This document shows, piece after piece, positions 20,901 through 33,081 of a stretch of DNA of 64,000 nucleotides. The notes below the pieces were generated by a model, which saw nothing but the letters and a program-made list of their open reading frames with translations, was not told the origin of the DNA and did not search any database. The DNA is taken from assembly GCF_907164915.1 (NCBI RefSeq), contig NC_061866.1, forward strand, positions 20,700,429 through 20,764,428, read 5' to 3'. The translations under genes were made by a program, and so were the position numbers. Source of the stretch: Impatiens glandulifera (Eukaryota > Streptophyta > Magnoliopsida > Ericales > Balsaminaceae). Numbering within the stretch: position 1 is the first letter of the stretch; each line of letters opens with the position of its first letter.

Positions 20901-22054
20901 TGTTAGGATCTAGGTCGCGGCTAGGGAACCAGGGTCTGACGGTTAGCACTTAAAGGTTGGTGTTTAATCCGGTTAAAAATTAACATCGGGTTTTAATACT
21001 ACACAAACTGTCACAAACCCTTGAACCGAGTTCAAGTGCGGAAGTGGTTTGTTTCAGGTTGAAGCAGCACACACATTGGATGAATAATGCTGGATTTGGA
21101 AAAGTCGGTTTGGAGTTTGGTGGGTCGGTTTGTGGATTCAGTAAGTCGGTTTAGTAAGATTGGTTAGAATGTAAGGCCGTAGAAAGTAAATAATAAGACA
21201 GGTTTTTATAGATGTTCGGAGATAAACTCCTACGTCACCCCTTCCTCTCGAAACCGCGAGAAGGATATTCACTAAGGAATACACAAACACAATCCGATCG
21301 AGACTTATTTGCTGCTCGATAACACTCGTACAATTCTCACCGAAATTGTAATCTCACTTCAAATACACACTTAAGCTCTTTTAATTTAGAGAGATAAAGA
21401 CCACTTATAACTTGGGTTGGTGTAACTCTTAAATGTTTTCTCTTGTGACTTGTAACTATGGAACTGGTAACTGTATTTACTCCTCTTTAGCTCCTTCTTT
21501 TATAGGTGAAATATCCCAACGGTCACATTTCTTCTCCTTGAATCTAATTGGTTGAGCAGAGGTTCAGTGTTTCAGACCTGGCGGTCTAGACTTCCAGTGT
21601 ATAGGTCAAACCGGCTAGGTTTGTCTTTTACTCAATATGGCAACTGTCGGTTGGACAGTTGCCTGCACTTGGAGGGTTGCGCCTCTGATTTATCCCAGAG
21701 TGGAAAGATCTTGTCGGACGGTCTTCTGCAGCCTGCAGATTGTCCGCAGACTTGTATGAATATGGCAATACTATGGTCTGTCCCTTTGATATCATCTTCA
21801 ACAGATACTTAAAGTATTTGTTTGCACCGATCGGTTGTTTAGGTTAACCGGATGACTTCCGGTTTTTCACAGCTTCAGGTTAACCGGATGACCTCTAGTT
21901 TTGGCCTTGTCTTCTTGACCGGTCTTGTCTTTCTGACCGGTTGAATTCTTAACCGGTTGGATTACTTAACCGATCCTGGTTCTTTAACTGTTCTCCTGCA
22001 CAAGAAGTTTGTTTTGTTAGGTTCTTATTTTTATCCGGTGTAATTTATCTAACA
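20901..22054 (-). repeat. Sirevirus 5' LTR
   Basis: 1154 bp, TGTTAGG to TCTAACA as read on the plus strand. It aligns over its length with the left LTR once the LINE is removed. It still shows the unoccupied LINE target (near 21605-21621), which proves the order of insertion. Confidence 0.95.
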
Positions 22055-22059
22055 ATCTC

Positions 22060-22248
22060 CTATTAATTAGGCTAAATATAATAACCAATTCCTATATTTT
22101 CTCAATTTAGTTATTTCTCTATTACTATTATAAATAGATAAACTATTGTAAAAATTATTCATTCCATCAATAATATTATTTCAATCTTTCTCTTCAAGAA
22201 CTCAATCAAATAGTTCTTGTTTATTTTATCAATTCAAGAAACCTAACT
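22060..22248 (+). repeat. Copia 2 5' LTR, right piece
   Basis: Continues the 4195-4237 piece and matches 26360-26563. The two pieces add up to about 232 bp. The 14-bp difference from the 246-bp 3' LTR is a duplicated CAAATAGTTCTTT in the 3' copy. Confidence 0.9.
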
Positions 22249-22260
22249 TGGTATCAGAGC
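22249..22260 (+). promoter_or_regulatory. primer binding site of Copia 2
   Basis: TGGTATCAGAGC immediately after the LTR end CTAACT, complementary to initiator methionine tRNA. Confidence 0.92.
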
Positions 22261-22291
22261 GTATAAGAGAAAACTCCCGAAAACGATTTCA

Positions 22292-23463
22292 ATGGAAGAA
22301 CAATATCACTCCTCAGTTCTACCAATAATATCTGGAAGCGTAAAGCTTGATAAATATAATTATATCTATTGAAATCACAATTTACTCCAATCATGATAGG
22401 TTATGATTTTATGGATATAGTAGAAGGAAATCTTGAAACTCCTCCCAAATTTCTTCAAGAAACAGATGGTCAAAATAATACAATTCAAATCAAGAATCCA
22501 AAGTTTAAACAATGGCGTATCCAAGATCAAAGGGTACTTGCATGGCTCTTTTCAACATTGACCGACGAGATTCGTCAACAAGTCTCAAAATCATCTTCGG
22601 CACAAGAACTTTGGAAAACCTTAGAGAAAATCTATGTTTCTCAATTAAAGAGCCGACTATTTGAGTTAGGGAGTCAACTCCTAAACACACACAAAGGTAG
22701 TGATTCTCTTCTTAACTTCATTCAACACATCAAAAACCTAGCAGATACACTTATCGCTGTAGGAAAATATGTTTCTGATCAAGATCTGCAACTAACTCTA
22801 CTCAACGGGCTTGGAGACGAGTTCGAGCAGATGATATGTGCTCTAACTTCCGGACAAGATCTATTGTTTAATGAGATGACAAACATCCTTCTAAATTATG
22901 AACAACGACTCATATTCAAGAAAAGAAAATTCCATTATGAAAATATTTCGCGCTCAAACGTTTCGGCGAATGTTGCTTATATTTTTAGGCATGGAGGCGG
23001 AAAGAACCAAAGACAGAACCGAGACAATAATCGTCCGCAATATAATTTTTTTCATAAAATTGGTCATCGCTCCGAAAGTTATTTTTATAATCCATCTTGT
23101 CAAATATGTAATGTACAAGGACATAGTGCTCTCGAGTGCCCTCGTTTTAATCCTTCTACAAATCCTACGACAATGTTAGTTACATCGTCTACTATTGTAG
23201 ATCCCACTTGGTGTCCAGATTCAGGTGCTACCGACCATATTACTTCCGATCTTAAAAATCTACATGTACATGCTCCTTATACAGGTACTCAAACTATCAA
23301 AGTCGGAAACGGTATGCCTCTGAATATTTATAATATTGGTACGACTAAAATTTTAAATCAACAAAAATCTCTCTACTTACGTAATATCTTACACATTCCG
23401 AATATTACTAAAAATCTGATGAGTGTCGCGAGATTTTTATCAGATAATAACGTATTTTTTTAA
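22292..23463 (+). pseudogene. Copia 2 gag and start of protease
   Basis: Starts at ATG 22292. After 26 codons a single missing base (near 22370, where a tryptophan codon is expected) shifts the frame, and the main open frame then runs to a stop at 23461-23463. It contains the gag domain (WxxQDQRVLAWLFSTL, AQELWKTLE), an intact CCHC knuckle CQICNVQGHSALEC, and the aspartic protease start PDSGATDHIT. Gag forms the particle and binds RNA; the protease would release the products. Confidence 0.88.
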
Positions 23464-26310
23464 TTCCACCCAAATATTTGTCTTATTAAAGACCGAGATA
23501 TGAAGATAGTGTTTCTTAAGGGATTACTCAATGACGGACTTTATTGCGTTGAACCTACTGAAAGTTCATTTTCAACATGTTCTAATAAATAAGCATTTAT
23601 TGGTATTAGATCTCCAGCTCAAATTTGGCATTCACGACTTGGACATCCTTCTAGCGCTACTACATCCTTAGTTATATCACAATTTAAATTACCAATTTCA
23701 GGTAGTAATACTATTTCTTTTTGTGGATCATGTCAATATGGGAAAGCACATAAACTACCTTTTTCAGCTTCAAAATCTACATCTATGGCTCCTTTTGACC
23801 TAATTTATTCAGATGTTGGGGACCTGCTCCTGAATTTTCATCTAATGGTTGTCGTTATTTCGTACATTTTGTGGATGATTTTAGCAAATTCACGTGGATA
23901 TATCCGCTAAAGAAAAAGTCGGATGTTTTGAATACGTTTATCAATTTTCTTCGACTTGTTGAAAATTTATTTAGTCGTAAAATCAAAATATTGCAAACTG
24001 ATTGGGGAGGAGAATATAGAAATTTCAAATCATTAACAGATAATCATGGTATTTTACATCGTTTATCTTGCCCACATACTAGTGAGCAAAATGGCATTGC
24101 TGAACGAAAAATTCGTCATATTACGGAAATTGATTTCACTTTATTGGCTCATTCATCTATGCCACTACATTATTGGAGTGAAGCTTTTGAAACAGCCACA
24201 TATCTTATCAATCGTCTTCCTACTCCGACATTACATCAACGTTCACCATTCGAGACTATATTTAACTCTTCTCCTGATTATGGTTTTTTGAAAACATTTG
24301 GGTGTTTTTGTTATCCACTCACACGACCATACAATCAACACAAATTCGATTTTCATACTACTGAATGCAGTTTCCTTGGTTACAGCTCATCTCATAAAGG
24401 TTATAAGTGTCTTCACATTCCATCTGGACGAATATTTATCTCTCGACATGTCACTTTTGACGAACTCATTTTTTCTTTCAAAAGTAAGGACCTTGTGCGC
24501 TTGTCTAAACCACAAGAAGATAATGAGACATCTCTTCCAACAACTATACTTAATTTATCAATACCACCTCTATTATCTCATATCACTTCACCGTCTTCAT
24601 CATCACCTTCTTCACCTCAACAACATCACCAAACACTATAACATCTTCTTCTACTATTATTACTGTTCCTTCAACACAACCAGTTATCACAACAGTTAAT
24701 GCACCTACATCTTCTACTCATCAGATGATCACACGCAATAAAGCACGGTTTATGTCCTCATCAGCTCTCATTGCTACTTCTTCCGCTACTACACCTACAT
24801 GTTTTACTAAAGCTAATAAGGATCCGCAATGGCGTTTTGCCAAGACAAATGAATATAATGCTCTTATTCAGAATAAAACATGGTCTCTTATTCCTCGTAC
24901 ACAATCTCATAATATTGTTGGATGTAAATGGGTTTCAAACTCAAGCATAAAGTTGACGGATCTATTGATCGACATAAAGCACGTCTCGTGGCTAAAGGAT
25001 TCCATCAACAACAAGGTATTGATTATGAAGAGACATTCAGTCCTGTGGCAAAACCCACAACTATTCGTGTTATTCTTTCTTTGGCAATATCTTATCAATA
25101 GTTCATTCATCAACTTGATATTAGCAATGCATTTCTTCATGGGTCTCTACAAGAAGAAGTTTACATGGCACAACCACCTGGTTTTGTCCATCCAGATTTT
25201 CCTAATCATATATGTAAACTTCATAAAGCAATATACGGTCTTAAACAGTCTCCTCGTGCCTGGTATGTTACTCTCCGGATTGCTCTACTATCTCTTGATT
25301 TCATAGAATCAAAATCTGACACGGCTCTCTTCACGTATCATCACCTCAAATAACAGCATACTTTTTAGTATATGTGGACGATATTATTCTCACAGGCAAA
25401 TCTAAATCGTTTCTAACAAAAATTATATTTCAATTAAATAAATTATTCTCTGTTAAAGATTTAGGTCAATTACATTACTTTCTTGGAATGGAAGCCACTC
25501 GTACCAAAGATGGCTTATTTCTTTCTCAATCCAAGTATATTGACGATATTCTCACTTGGGCTGATATGATTCAAGCAAAGCCATTACACACTCCCGTCTG
25601 TGCTGGCTCATCCCTTTCTAAACATGATGGTGATCATTTATCTGATTCGTTTCTCTATCGTATTATAGTAGGGGCTCTACAATATCTTACACTAACTCGT
25701 CCTGAGTTAGCCTTTGCTGTCAATTCATGCAAACTCCCACATCTTCTCATTGAGGAGCGGTTAAACGTATTCTTTGATATCTTCGTCATACTCCTCGTCA
25801 TGGGATCTTTCTTCGTCCAAATTCACAATTTACTCTTGCTGCCTACTCTGATGCTGACTGGCAGGATGTCCCGATGATCGTCGTTCAACAACTGGATTTT
25901 GTATTTTTTTAGGTGACAATCTCGTTTCTTGGAATTCTAAGAAACAACAAGTAGTTGCTCGCTCTAGTACTAAATTTGAATACCGTGCTCTTGCATATAC
26001 AACTGCTGATCTTTGTTGGATTCAATCTCTACTTAGTGAACTTCGAGTTTCACTTTCTTCTTCCCCGGTTCTATGGTGTGATAATATTGGTGTTGCATTC
26101 TTATCAGCAAACCCGGTATTTCATGCTTGCACAAAACATATTGAAATCGATTTTCACTTTGTTCGGGAAAAAGTTACTCGTAAACAACTACTCATTCAGT
26201 ATATTCCTACTGAAGATCAAGTGGCTCATATCTTCACCAAAGGTCTTTCTTCTCATCGATTTGCTCTTTTACGTAGCAAGCTCACGGTTTGTGCTTCACG
26301 TTTTCGCTTG
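23464..26310 (+). pseudogene. Copia 2 pol, broken
   Basis: The frame continues from gag with homologous sequence: WHSRLGHPS pre-integrase; integrase core with FVDDFSKFTW (near 23865), TDWGGEY and EQNGIAERK; reverse transcriptase with [24 protein letters not shown] and catalytic VYVDDIILTG (near 25370); RNase H (25850-26280) with a CDNIGVAFLSANP region and TKHIEIDFHFVRE. There are stops near 23461, 23590, 25100 and 25350. One-base shifts occur near 23818, between 24640 and 24725, near 24950 and near 25870. No full polyprotein can be made. Confidence 0.9.
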
Positions 26311-26317
26311 AAGGGGA

Positions 26318-26563
26318 TGATAAAGTATTAAATAAATAAGAGAAATTATTTATTTATCTCCTATTAATTAGGCTAAATATAATAACCAATTCTTATATTT
26401 TCTCAATTTAGTTATTTCTCTATTACTATTATAAATAGATAAACTATTGTAAAGATTATTCATTCAATCAATAATAGTATTTCAATCTTTCTCTTCAAGA
26501 ACTCAATCAAATAGTTCTTTCAAATAGTTCTTGTTTAGTTTATCAATTTAAAGAAATCTAACT
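26318..26563 (+). repeat. Copia 2 3' LTR with polypurine tract
   Basis: 246 bp, TGATAAAG to CTAACT, preceded by the purine tract GAAGGGGA (26310-26317) and followed by target duplication ATATA (26564-26568). Confidence 0.9.
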
Positions 26564-26568
26564 ATATA

Positions 26569-27874
26569 TTTTTTTTTCAATGTTAATATTTTGAATTGTT
26601 TATAGATGATTTTGGCAACCTAATACACTGTAACTAATATAAAATGAGACAAATGAGTAATAATATCGTTGTTTTAGTATATAATATTATTGTTTGGAAA
26701 ATAAAACATATTAGATGCATCATCGTTTATGCATGTAGTTGAAAAGTAATCTCAAAAGCGAAGGTGAAAACTTTACTCGTAGTAGGACTTAGAAAAATTA
26801 AAAAAGGATATAATGTATAAGACGTATTTATACATATTTTCAACCCAAATTAATGATTTTAGATATTTAGGATATAATTTCAAAAAATATATATATAAGA
26901 AATAATTTAAAACAAATCATTTATAAAATATATTTCCTATAGAAAATATTATATTATTATTCCAATTTGTATCAATTAAACTACTTTTAATAAATTTAGT
27001 CCTATGATTACCTAAGTAAAGCCACATAGACTACTTAGGCCACTCCTCCTTCAAACACTTAAAAAAAAAAAAAAAACTAATATTTAAACTTGATATCATA
27101 CTAAATATTATCATAAAATTTAACTAAATTATTATTATTATTATTATTTTGTTAATTATAATATATTTTAAAAATAATATAAAATATATCAAGTTAAATA
27201 TTGTTTTAAACGATAGATATTACTTAAATTTGAATTAACAATTTTTTTTTTAGTATATCCATTTTTATTACTTCGATTTTGTTTGACAAAGTACACTATA
27301 TATTAATAATTTAGCCTATACAATACAATAAATTATTTTTAAAAATAAGTATTTAGAGAACTTTTTCATGAGTATTTTATTCTCTAATTTATTTATTTTT
27401 ATCTTGAAAATACGAATTATATGAAACTTATTTTAATTTACTTTTTAAAATTTCAAATAATATAAATTCTATAATGGAAATAAACACCAGAGTCTGACCC
27501 CATTTCAAAATCAAATATTTTATATCGTATCTTTCAAGTTAAAATTATTGATTTAAAATATAATTGCTTTGAATTATTTTTTAATTTATAATTTAAATTT
27601 AGACTTTATTTAGTATAAAATATTACGATATCTTATGTAAACCATATTATATTATTTATTAAAATGTCAATAAAATAACAACTTAGTCAGATTTATAGGA
27701 ATCGTGATAATATATTTAGGCAATTTCGTTATTTGAAAAGTATTTAATATTTACCGAACGTTATAAGATTTTATATTACTAAATATTTTCTACATTCCCA
27801 AACGTCTTTCTTCTTCTTCTTCCCAAAATTTCGTTTAAATTCAAAAAAAGCATAATTAGTTAAACCAGTCTCTA
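26569..27874. other. AT-rich upstream region of the TBL gene
   Basis: About 1.3 kb of AT-rich DNA with no ORF. The stretch CTTTCTTCTTCTTCTTCCC at 27805-27823 looks like a pyrimidine-rich plant leader about 50 bp before the ATG. I do not see an unambiguous TATA box because the whole region is AT-rich. Confidence 0.5.
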
Positions 27875-30800
27875 ATGGCGGATGGATCAAAGCATAACGG
27901 AGGCAGTCTAACAATAGAAATCAAGCACGGTTTCTATCTTTTAAGGGCGAAAAGAATTGCTTCCTTCGCTTATGGCTTCATTTTCGTTTTCATCGCCTTC
28001 ACCGTCTTCCTAGCTTTCAATCCATCTTCAAACTCATCATCGCCATGGTTCACCGACAACTTCTCCAATACTGTTACTTCCCCTCACTATTCCTCTATTT
28101 TCTCTTACTTTTCCCCTGATTCTTCTTCCCAACAAGAATACCACGATGATAATAACGATATTATCGGATCACAGAACAACACAAGGAAAATACAACCTCA
28201 GAGTCACGAACTGAAGGATGATAAATTCTCAAATAATAGCAGAATTCAGTCGCCGGAGCCGATAAACCAGCCGTCAAGTAGCAATTTGACATCATCCTTG
28301 GCGAATAAGAAGAATAACGAATCGAATTCCGGGTTTTCTGCGGTTAATTCGGTGGAATCGTTGTTGGGTTGTGATCTGTTTGATGGAGAGTGGGTTAAAG
28401 ATGAATCATATCCTCTTTATAAACCTGGTTCTTGTTCATTGATTGACGAACAGTTCAACTGTTTCCTAAACGGTCGGCCGGATAATGGTTACCAGAAATT
28501 CAAATGGAAACCTAGAGGCTGCACTATTCCGAGGTAAACCCTTTCTTTCTTTGAATATTGTTATAAGAGTGAGTGAGGCAAGGAAAGAAAAAGACACAAA
28601 ACATCCCATTAGCCATTGTTTTATTTGAAAGTCTTTAAATATGTTCATATAGGTTAAATGGTACACATATGTTGGAATTGTTGAGAGGAAAAAGACTGGT
28701 TTATGTGGGTGATTCTCTGAATAGAAATATGTGGGAATCTCTTGTCTGCACACTTAGAAGCTCTATAAAGGATCAAAAGAATGTTTATGAAGCTTATGGA
28801 AGATATCAATTCAGAACTGAAGCATCATATTCTTTTGTGTTTAAGGTAACAAATTAATGAATCATTTGATGTTTTTGTTTTTGATTCATTCATTATTTTG
28901 AACTTGCATTGTTTAATTGGTTAGGATTATAACTGCACGGTTGAGTTCTTTGTTGCGCCATTTTTGGTGCAAGAGTGGGAATTTTCAGAGAAAAATGGAT
29001 CGAAAAAGGAAACACTTAGACTTGACATAATTGGAAGATCGGCTGATGGGTATAAGAATGCGAATATCATAGTTTTTAACACTGGGCATTGGTGGACTCA
29101 TGACAAGACATCAAAAGGGTATATATAAAATTCTCGAGAACTAAATGATTGAACTTTTTTTGAACTAAAATAAGTATTTTTTTTTTTGCAGGAAAGATTA
29201 CTATCAAGAAGGAAGCCATGTTTATGGTGAATTGAATGTTCTTGAGGCATTCAGGAAAGCTCTGACCACTTGGGGAAGATGGGTTGACGCAAATGTTGAT
29301 CCTAAAAGGTCTCTTGTCTTTTTCAGAGGTTATTCAGAGTCTCATTTCAGGTAAAACTTCAACTCAAACATAATTGCTTTAAATGTTATTATTTTCTTTG
29401 AATTGAATGGAGAAAATTGAGTGATGTTGATATCTTTCTTTGGTTGTTTCTCCTTCTATGAAGAAATTCTAATAATTTACTATTTGATTAGATGTTTGAA
29501 CATAGTACCCATATTCCAACAGCAAGCAGACCAAGTTTGACTAATTTTCGAGAAAATTTATGACTTAATTCATTAGTTTCTCCGTGGTGGTGATTTGATA
29601 TTTTTTTATAATAAAGAGCCAGCCATATTTAAGAGCTAGTTTGATTTAGGTTTTTTTGGAACATTTACCTAAAATCTAACAATTCCATACTAATTATTTT
29701 TAATTATTAAATCAATCAATTCATCAAATAAAATTTTCCAATTTATTCTTATAAAATTTTAATTTTAAAATACAAAATAAATTTATATTAATTTAAATAA
29801 TTAACCCAAATATTATTTTTTTCTTCTCTTTTTCTTGTTTTCATATTTTTTGGTTTTTTTTTTCTAATGTATGTTTGTGTTATTATTTTTATATGATTCT
29901 TATGATTTTCCAATATACATTAATCATTCAAAAAGAATTCAAATAATTATGTTTTTCCATAAACAAGATGTTTTTAGTAACTCCCATTATAAACCTTTTG
30001 GATAACCCAAGTCAAGTTCTTAATGATAGGATTTGGATCTATTATAAACAATTTACTCTCTATTACATATAATCACATCATTTAAATATCAAAAATACTA
30101 AAATACTATATATTTAAAAAAAATACATTTATTTATTTTATATTTTTATTCGAACAACAATTGAATAACCTATCCCAAATTTGTATTTAATCTTCAATAA
30201 TTTACTATTCCATCCAAATTTAACTGGGTCACAAAATTCAACTAAAATACTTGAAACGTTTTGTTCATTAGTTATAACTTGTACTCCTAATTTAACCCAA
30301 TTTTGAATAAAGGGATGATAGGGAACACTACTTTGGAGGAGCGACTCGTACAGCGAAAGTGACCTCGTTGTTATACGTAAGTGACTTCGCTGTTATACAA
30401 AAGAGACCTCGTCCCTTTTGTATAACAACGAGGTCTCTTTCGTATAACAGCGATGTCACTTTCGTATAACAGCGATGTCACCTTCGCTTTACGAGTCGCT
30501 CCCCCAAAGTAGTGCTCCCAATCATTTTTGTTGTTTTGAATAGTTGACACCAATTAAGGTTATTTGGAAAGAACTGAATTTCTTTTGTTCATTAATTAGT
30601 TATAACTTATACCCCTAATTTAACCCGGCCAATTTTGAATAGTAGACACCAATTAATGTTATTTGAAAAGAACTGAATATGAAATTGTTGTGGGCAGCGG
30701 TGGGCAGTGGAATTCTGGGGGACAATGCAACAATGAAACGGAACCCATAAAGGAGAAGAGTTATCTAAGGGAATACCCGGATAAGATGATTACTCTTGAG

Positions 30801-31043
30801 AGGGTACTTCGAGGAATGAAGTTCCCTGTATCGTATCTGAACATAACGAAGCTGACTGATTATCGTAAAGATGCTCATCCGTCGGTCTTCAGGAAGTTGA
30901 ACTTAACCGAGGAAGAGAGAAAATCGCCTTTGATGTTCCAGGATTGCAGCCATTGGTGCCTTCCTGGTGTGCCTGATGCTTGGAATGAGCTCCTCTATGC
31001 ACAGCTTTTGATCAGAAATCACCTACAAAAACCACATTCCTGA
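27875..31043 (+). CDS. TBL: TBR/TBL-type polysaccharide O-acetyltransferase (5 exons)
   Basis: Type II Golgi enzyme of the trichome birefringence-like family, which acetylates cell-wall polysaccharides. Predicted exons: 27875-28533, 28653-28845, 28925-29118, 29192-29350 and 30698-31043; all introns are GT-AG and the joined frame is open (516 residues). A short basic N-terminus is followed by a membrane anchor at about residues 30-50 ([18 protein letters not shown]) and a low-complexity stem. The PMR5N domain follows from [11 protein letters not shown] to CTIPR. The esterase GDS motif is at 239-241 and the second motif, DCSHWCLPG, has D484 and H487 as the likely catalytic pair. The conserved FNTGHWWTH and [10 protein letters not shown] blocks are present. 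Sequence blocks fit the TBR/TBL1/TBL2 clade best. Intron 4 is long (1.35 kb) and holds a MITE. The gene looks intact. Confidence 0.92.
30260..30680. repeat. intronic direct duplication of about 90 bp
   Basis: The text from GTTCATTAG...TATAACTT, through TAATTTAACCC and TTTTGAATA, to GACACCAATTAA and GAAAAGAACTGAAT occurs twice: once split by the MITE (30260-30309 plus 30534-30580) and once intact (30587-30680). The intact copy shows the site before MITE insertion. Confidence 0.8.
30310..30533. mobile_element. MITE with long inverted arms, Mutator-like
   Basis: 224 bp, almost entirely one imperfect palindrome: the left arm GGGAACACTACTTTGGAGG mirrors the right-arm complement GGGAGCACTACTTTGGGGG, continuing through the GTTATAC repeats. 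A 9-bp direct duplication TTTTGAATA flanks it (30301-30309 and 30534-30542), which suggests a Mutator-type transposase. It has no coding capacity and sits in intron 4 of the acetyltransferase gene. Confidence 0.75.
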
Positions 31044-32079
31044 TCATAGAATTATTTCCCTTGATTTTATCTCTAGAATATAATCATATACTGTATATAT
31101 AAAGGAAAAACACAAACCAACCAACCCACGGAATATTATTATTACTATTATTATGTAGATTGTTTATATTTATACACAATATTTAAAATTATTTTACCCT
31201 CAGATTAAAATTAGTTAAGCTAAAAGATTGTGATATTTGACTTTACACAAAATAATTTGTTATAAGTGTGTCTAAGACAAAATCATATTTTGAACTTGTA
31301 CATACATGTAGATTTATTAGGTACATGTTGACATTTGTAAATGATTATAGTAACTTAGATATTCTTATTAATATGTTAATTCTTTTCAAATCATTTTCAA
31401 ATCAATAATAAATCCATTAATACTATTCCTATTAGAATTCATCTATTCGGAATGTGCTGAACTTTTCTAATATCTATCAATCCAATATGATTGGTGTACA
31501 TAATAAAAACCACTTAGATTTTTTTTAGTAGGATTTAGGTGGGTCACTTGGAAATCGAAAAATCTTAAAAATAAATAAATTAGACTATATAGTAAAAAAA
31601 AAAACCATAACTTATCATCCGACCAATTTCATCCGAGATTAAGAATTAATGATAGATTTAACATAGGTCTTTTTAGCTTTTTTTCAATTTTTAAAATAAA
31701 TCTCATGACAAAGGGTCGTCACCTATTTTTTCTCGCAAATTAGAAAAATATAATTTTGATGTATAAATACCAAGAAATCGGATTACGTATGGAAAAATGT
31801 ATCGACGCTATACCCCATACACTCGTCTAGTTAGACGGTCTCTACTATTATATTTTTGCCTCCTTTTCTGATCATGTAAGGGAAATTTTCGATTAAAAAC
31901 CATGTCATGGAAGGTTTTTCGATCGAAAAGTAGGCCATGGCTGAAAAAATCAATCGAGTACGAGGCTAGTGAAAAATCTCGTTCGGGTAGCTAAAAATAT
32001 TGTCGGATGGCTGAAAAATTTAGCCACGACTGTATTTTATCGATTAGAAGGTTGAATGATTGAAAAACTTGGTCAGAAA
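31044..32079. other. 3' flank of the TBL gene and degenerate repeat
   Basis: AT-rich DNA. Possible poly(A)-type signals follow the stop within 150 bp. Between about 31690 and 32060 lies repetitive text (GGTCGTCACCTATTTTT, then several versions of GGCTGAAAAA) that looks like decayed LTR-retrotransposon sequence. No ORF supported. Confidence 0.45.
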
Positions 32080-32340
32080 CTTAACTAGTGTCATTGTTTT
32101 GGTACCAATCAAGTATATTAAGTATAATGAAGCTATTGACTACATCCTTACACTTTAAAACAACTTTCAAAACAAAAAAGGATAGAAGCTACAAATGTTT
32201 TGGTACAAATGTTTTGAACGATTTTTGGCTACAAATTGTTTTAAACGAATTGATTATAACTAGGTCGATTCATACATTGGGATAATGTTCTAAGTGTTCC
32301 TGAGAGCTTTGTGAAGCTACATAAGCCCTTGGATAAAAGT
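32080..32340 (-). repeat. inverted copy of mosaic block 5
   Basis: The reverse complement matches 45380-45600 and 48390-48610 (the stretch around CTTATATCACATATACTTGATTGGTATCAAAACAA and the TTCACAAA...CCTAGAAACATGTTGAT context). It places a fragment of the large repeat mosaic in opposite orientation left of the pol-less element. Confidence 0.75.
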
Positions 32341-32852
32341 ATCCTCCATCAAAATTGCAAAACCTGCAATTTTGATGTTCTTGAGGACTAGGAGGTCTGA
32401 CCAAAAAATTCCAACAAGGTTAACCCTCATAATCAAGAGGAAGTCTCTTTCTACGAAGACTCCGACGAAGATTTCGACCCCACAACACATGTCTAACAAG
32501 GGATGCCCGAGGAAGAACTCAACCCCATAGGACCACATGGGATATTTATTCCGATAGCAGTACAACCACCTTCTATGAAATACGAACATTAAATGACTCA
32601 AGTTCAAGCCATGCAAGCATAAATGCAGTTGCAGCTAGGAAAGATAGTTAAGAGAAAAAGCACCGACAAACATTATGACTTGAAAGATGTTATGAAAACT
32701 ACCGAATGAGCAATTATTCCATTAGGCGTCAAATTGTCATCCATATTCAAATACATTGGAAAAAGAGATCCGTCTGTTTTCTTCAAGATGTATATGTCTA
32801 CAATGACTCTGTCGCGACTTGGAGAACCAACAGTTCTCCACTTGTTTCCCAA
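32341..32852 (+). pseudogene. probable Gypsy gag remnant
   Basis: The plus-strand frame around 32640-32852 reads PLGVKLSSIFKYIGKRDPS followed by FFKMYMSTM and GEPTVLHLFP. This resembles the start of the Ty3/Gypsy retrotransposon gag domain (KFxYxGxxDPxxxLKxY...). Stops are scattered (for example TGA at 32707-32709). The sequence upstream (EEVSFYEDSDEDF, near 32440) is acidic and may belong to it. It is cut off at 32852 by the LTR remnant. Assignment by pattern only. Confidence 0.4.
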
Positions 32853-33037
32853 CATTCTTGGTTCTTAGCTTCAAAACTAAGCAAACGTTTCCGCACTTGA
32901 ATAGTTCAAGAGTTTGTAAGGGTTTGTGTAGAATAGAAAGTGATTTAAATCTTTAACATGATTTCTATCAAACCGTTTTTCCGAAGCCGTCATCAATAGC
33001 CAGGCCCCCGTCTCTATCGATAACGCCGATCCTATTA
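32853..33037 (+). repeat. 5' LTR remnant
   Basis: About 185 bp matching the last part of the 3' LTR (from ATTCTTGGTTCTTAGCTTC to GCCGATCCTATNA). The first 1.6 kb of the LTR, including the minisatellite and TATA region, is missing. Confidence 0.9.
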
Positions 33038-33039
33038 GT

Positions 33040-33051
33040 TGGTATCAGAGC
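33040..33051 (+). promoter_or_regulatory. primer binding site
   Basis: TGGTATCAGAGC two bases after the LTR end, complementary to initiator methionine tRNA. Confidence 0.9.
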
Positions 33052-33081
33052 TCTGTTTCTATTCTCAAGCTTTCACTAAGA

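Larger units (their letters stand above)
4238..22054 (-). mobile_element. Sirevirus-like Copia element 1 (middle layer)
   Basis: A minus-strand Copia element, 17.8 kb with the LINE inside and about 13.2 kb without. Its boundaries TGTTAGG and TCTAACA are flanked by ATCTC on both sides (4233-4237, 22055-22059). Order on its own strand: 5' LTR (20901-22054), primer site, gag, pol, three accessory ORFs, duplicated polypurine tract, 3' LTR (4238-10042). A long gag and extra genes after RNase H, plus repeated polypurine tracts, are recognised features of the Sirevirus genus. Pol is interrupted by several stops and frameshifts. The two LTRs differ at visible positions, mostly transitions, so this is not a very recent insertion. 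Confidence 0.9.
4195..26563 (+). mobile_element. Copia element 2 (outer layer of the nest)
   Basis: A plus-strand Ty1/Copia element of about 4.5 kb net, split by the Sirevirus insertion in its 5' LTR. It has a 5' LTR in two parts, a tRNA-iMet-type primer site flush with the LTR, gag, pol in the Copia order (protease, integrase, RT, RNase H), a purine tract and a 3' LTR. It is flanked by ATATA at 4190-4194 and 26564-26568. The coding region has several stops and frameshifts, so it is not autonomous today. The gag style (a CQxC...GHxxxxC knuckle, protease WCPDSGATDHIT) resembles RE1/Retrofit-type elements; the lineage is tentative. Confidence 0.9.

Noticed and set aside
26569..27874. Promoter elements of the TBL gene
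   Set aside because: The region is so AT-rich that TATA-like words occur throughout; none stands out enough to annotate.
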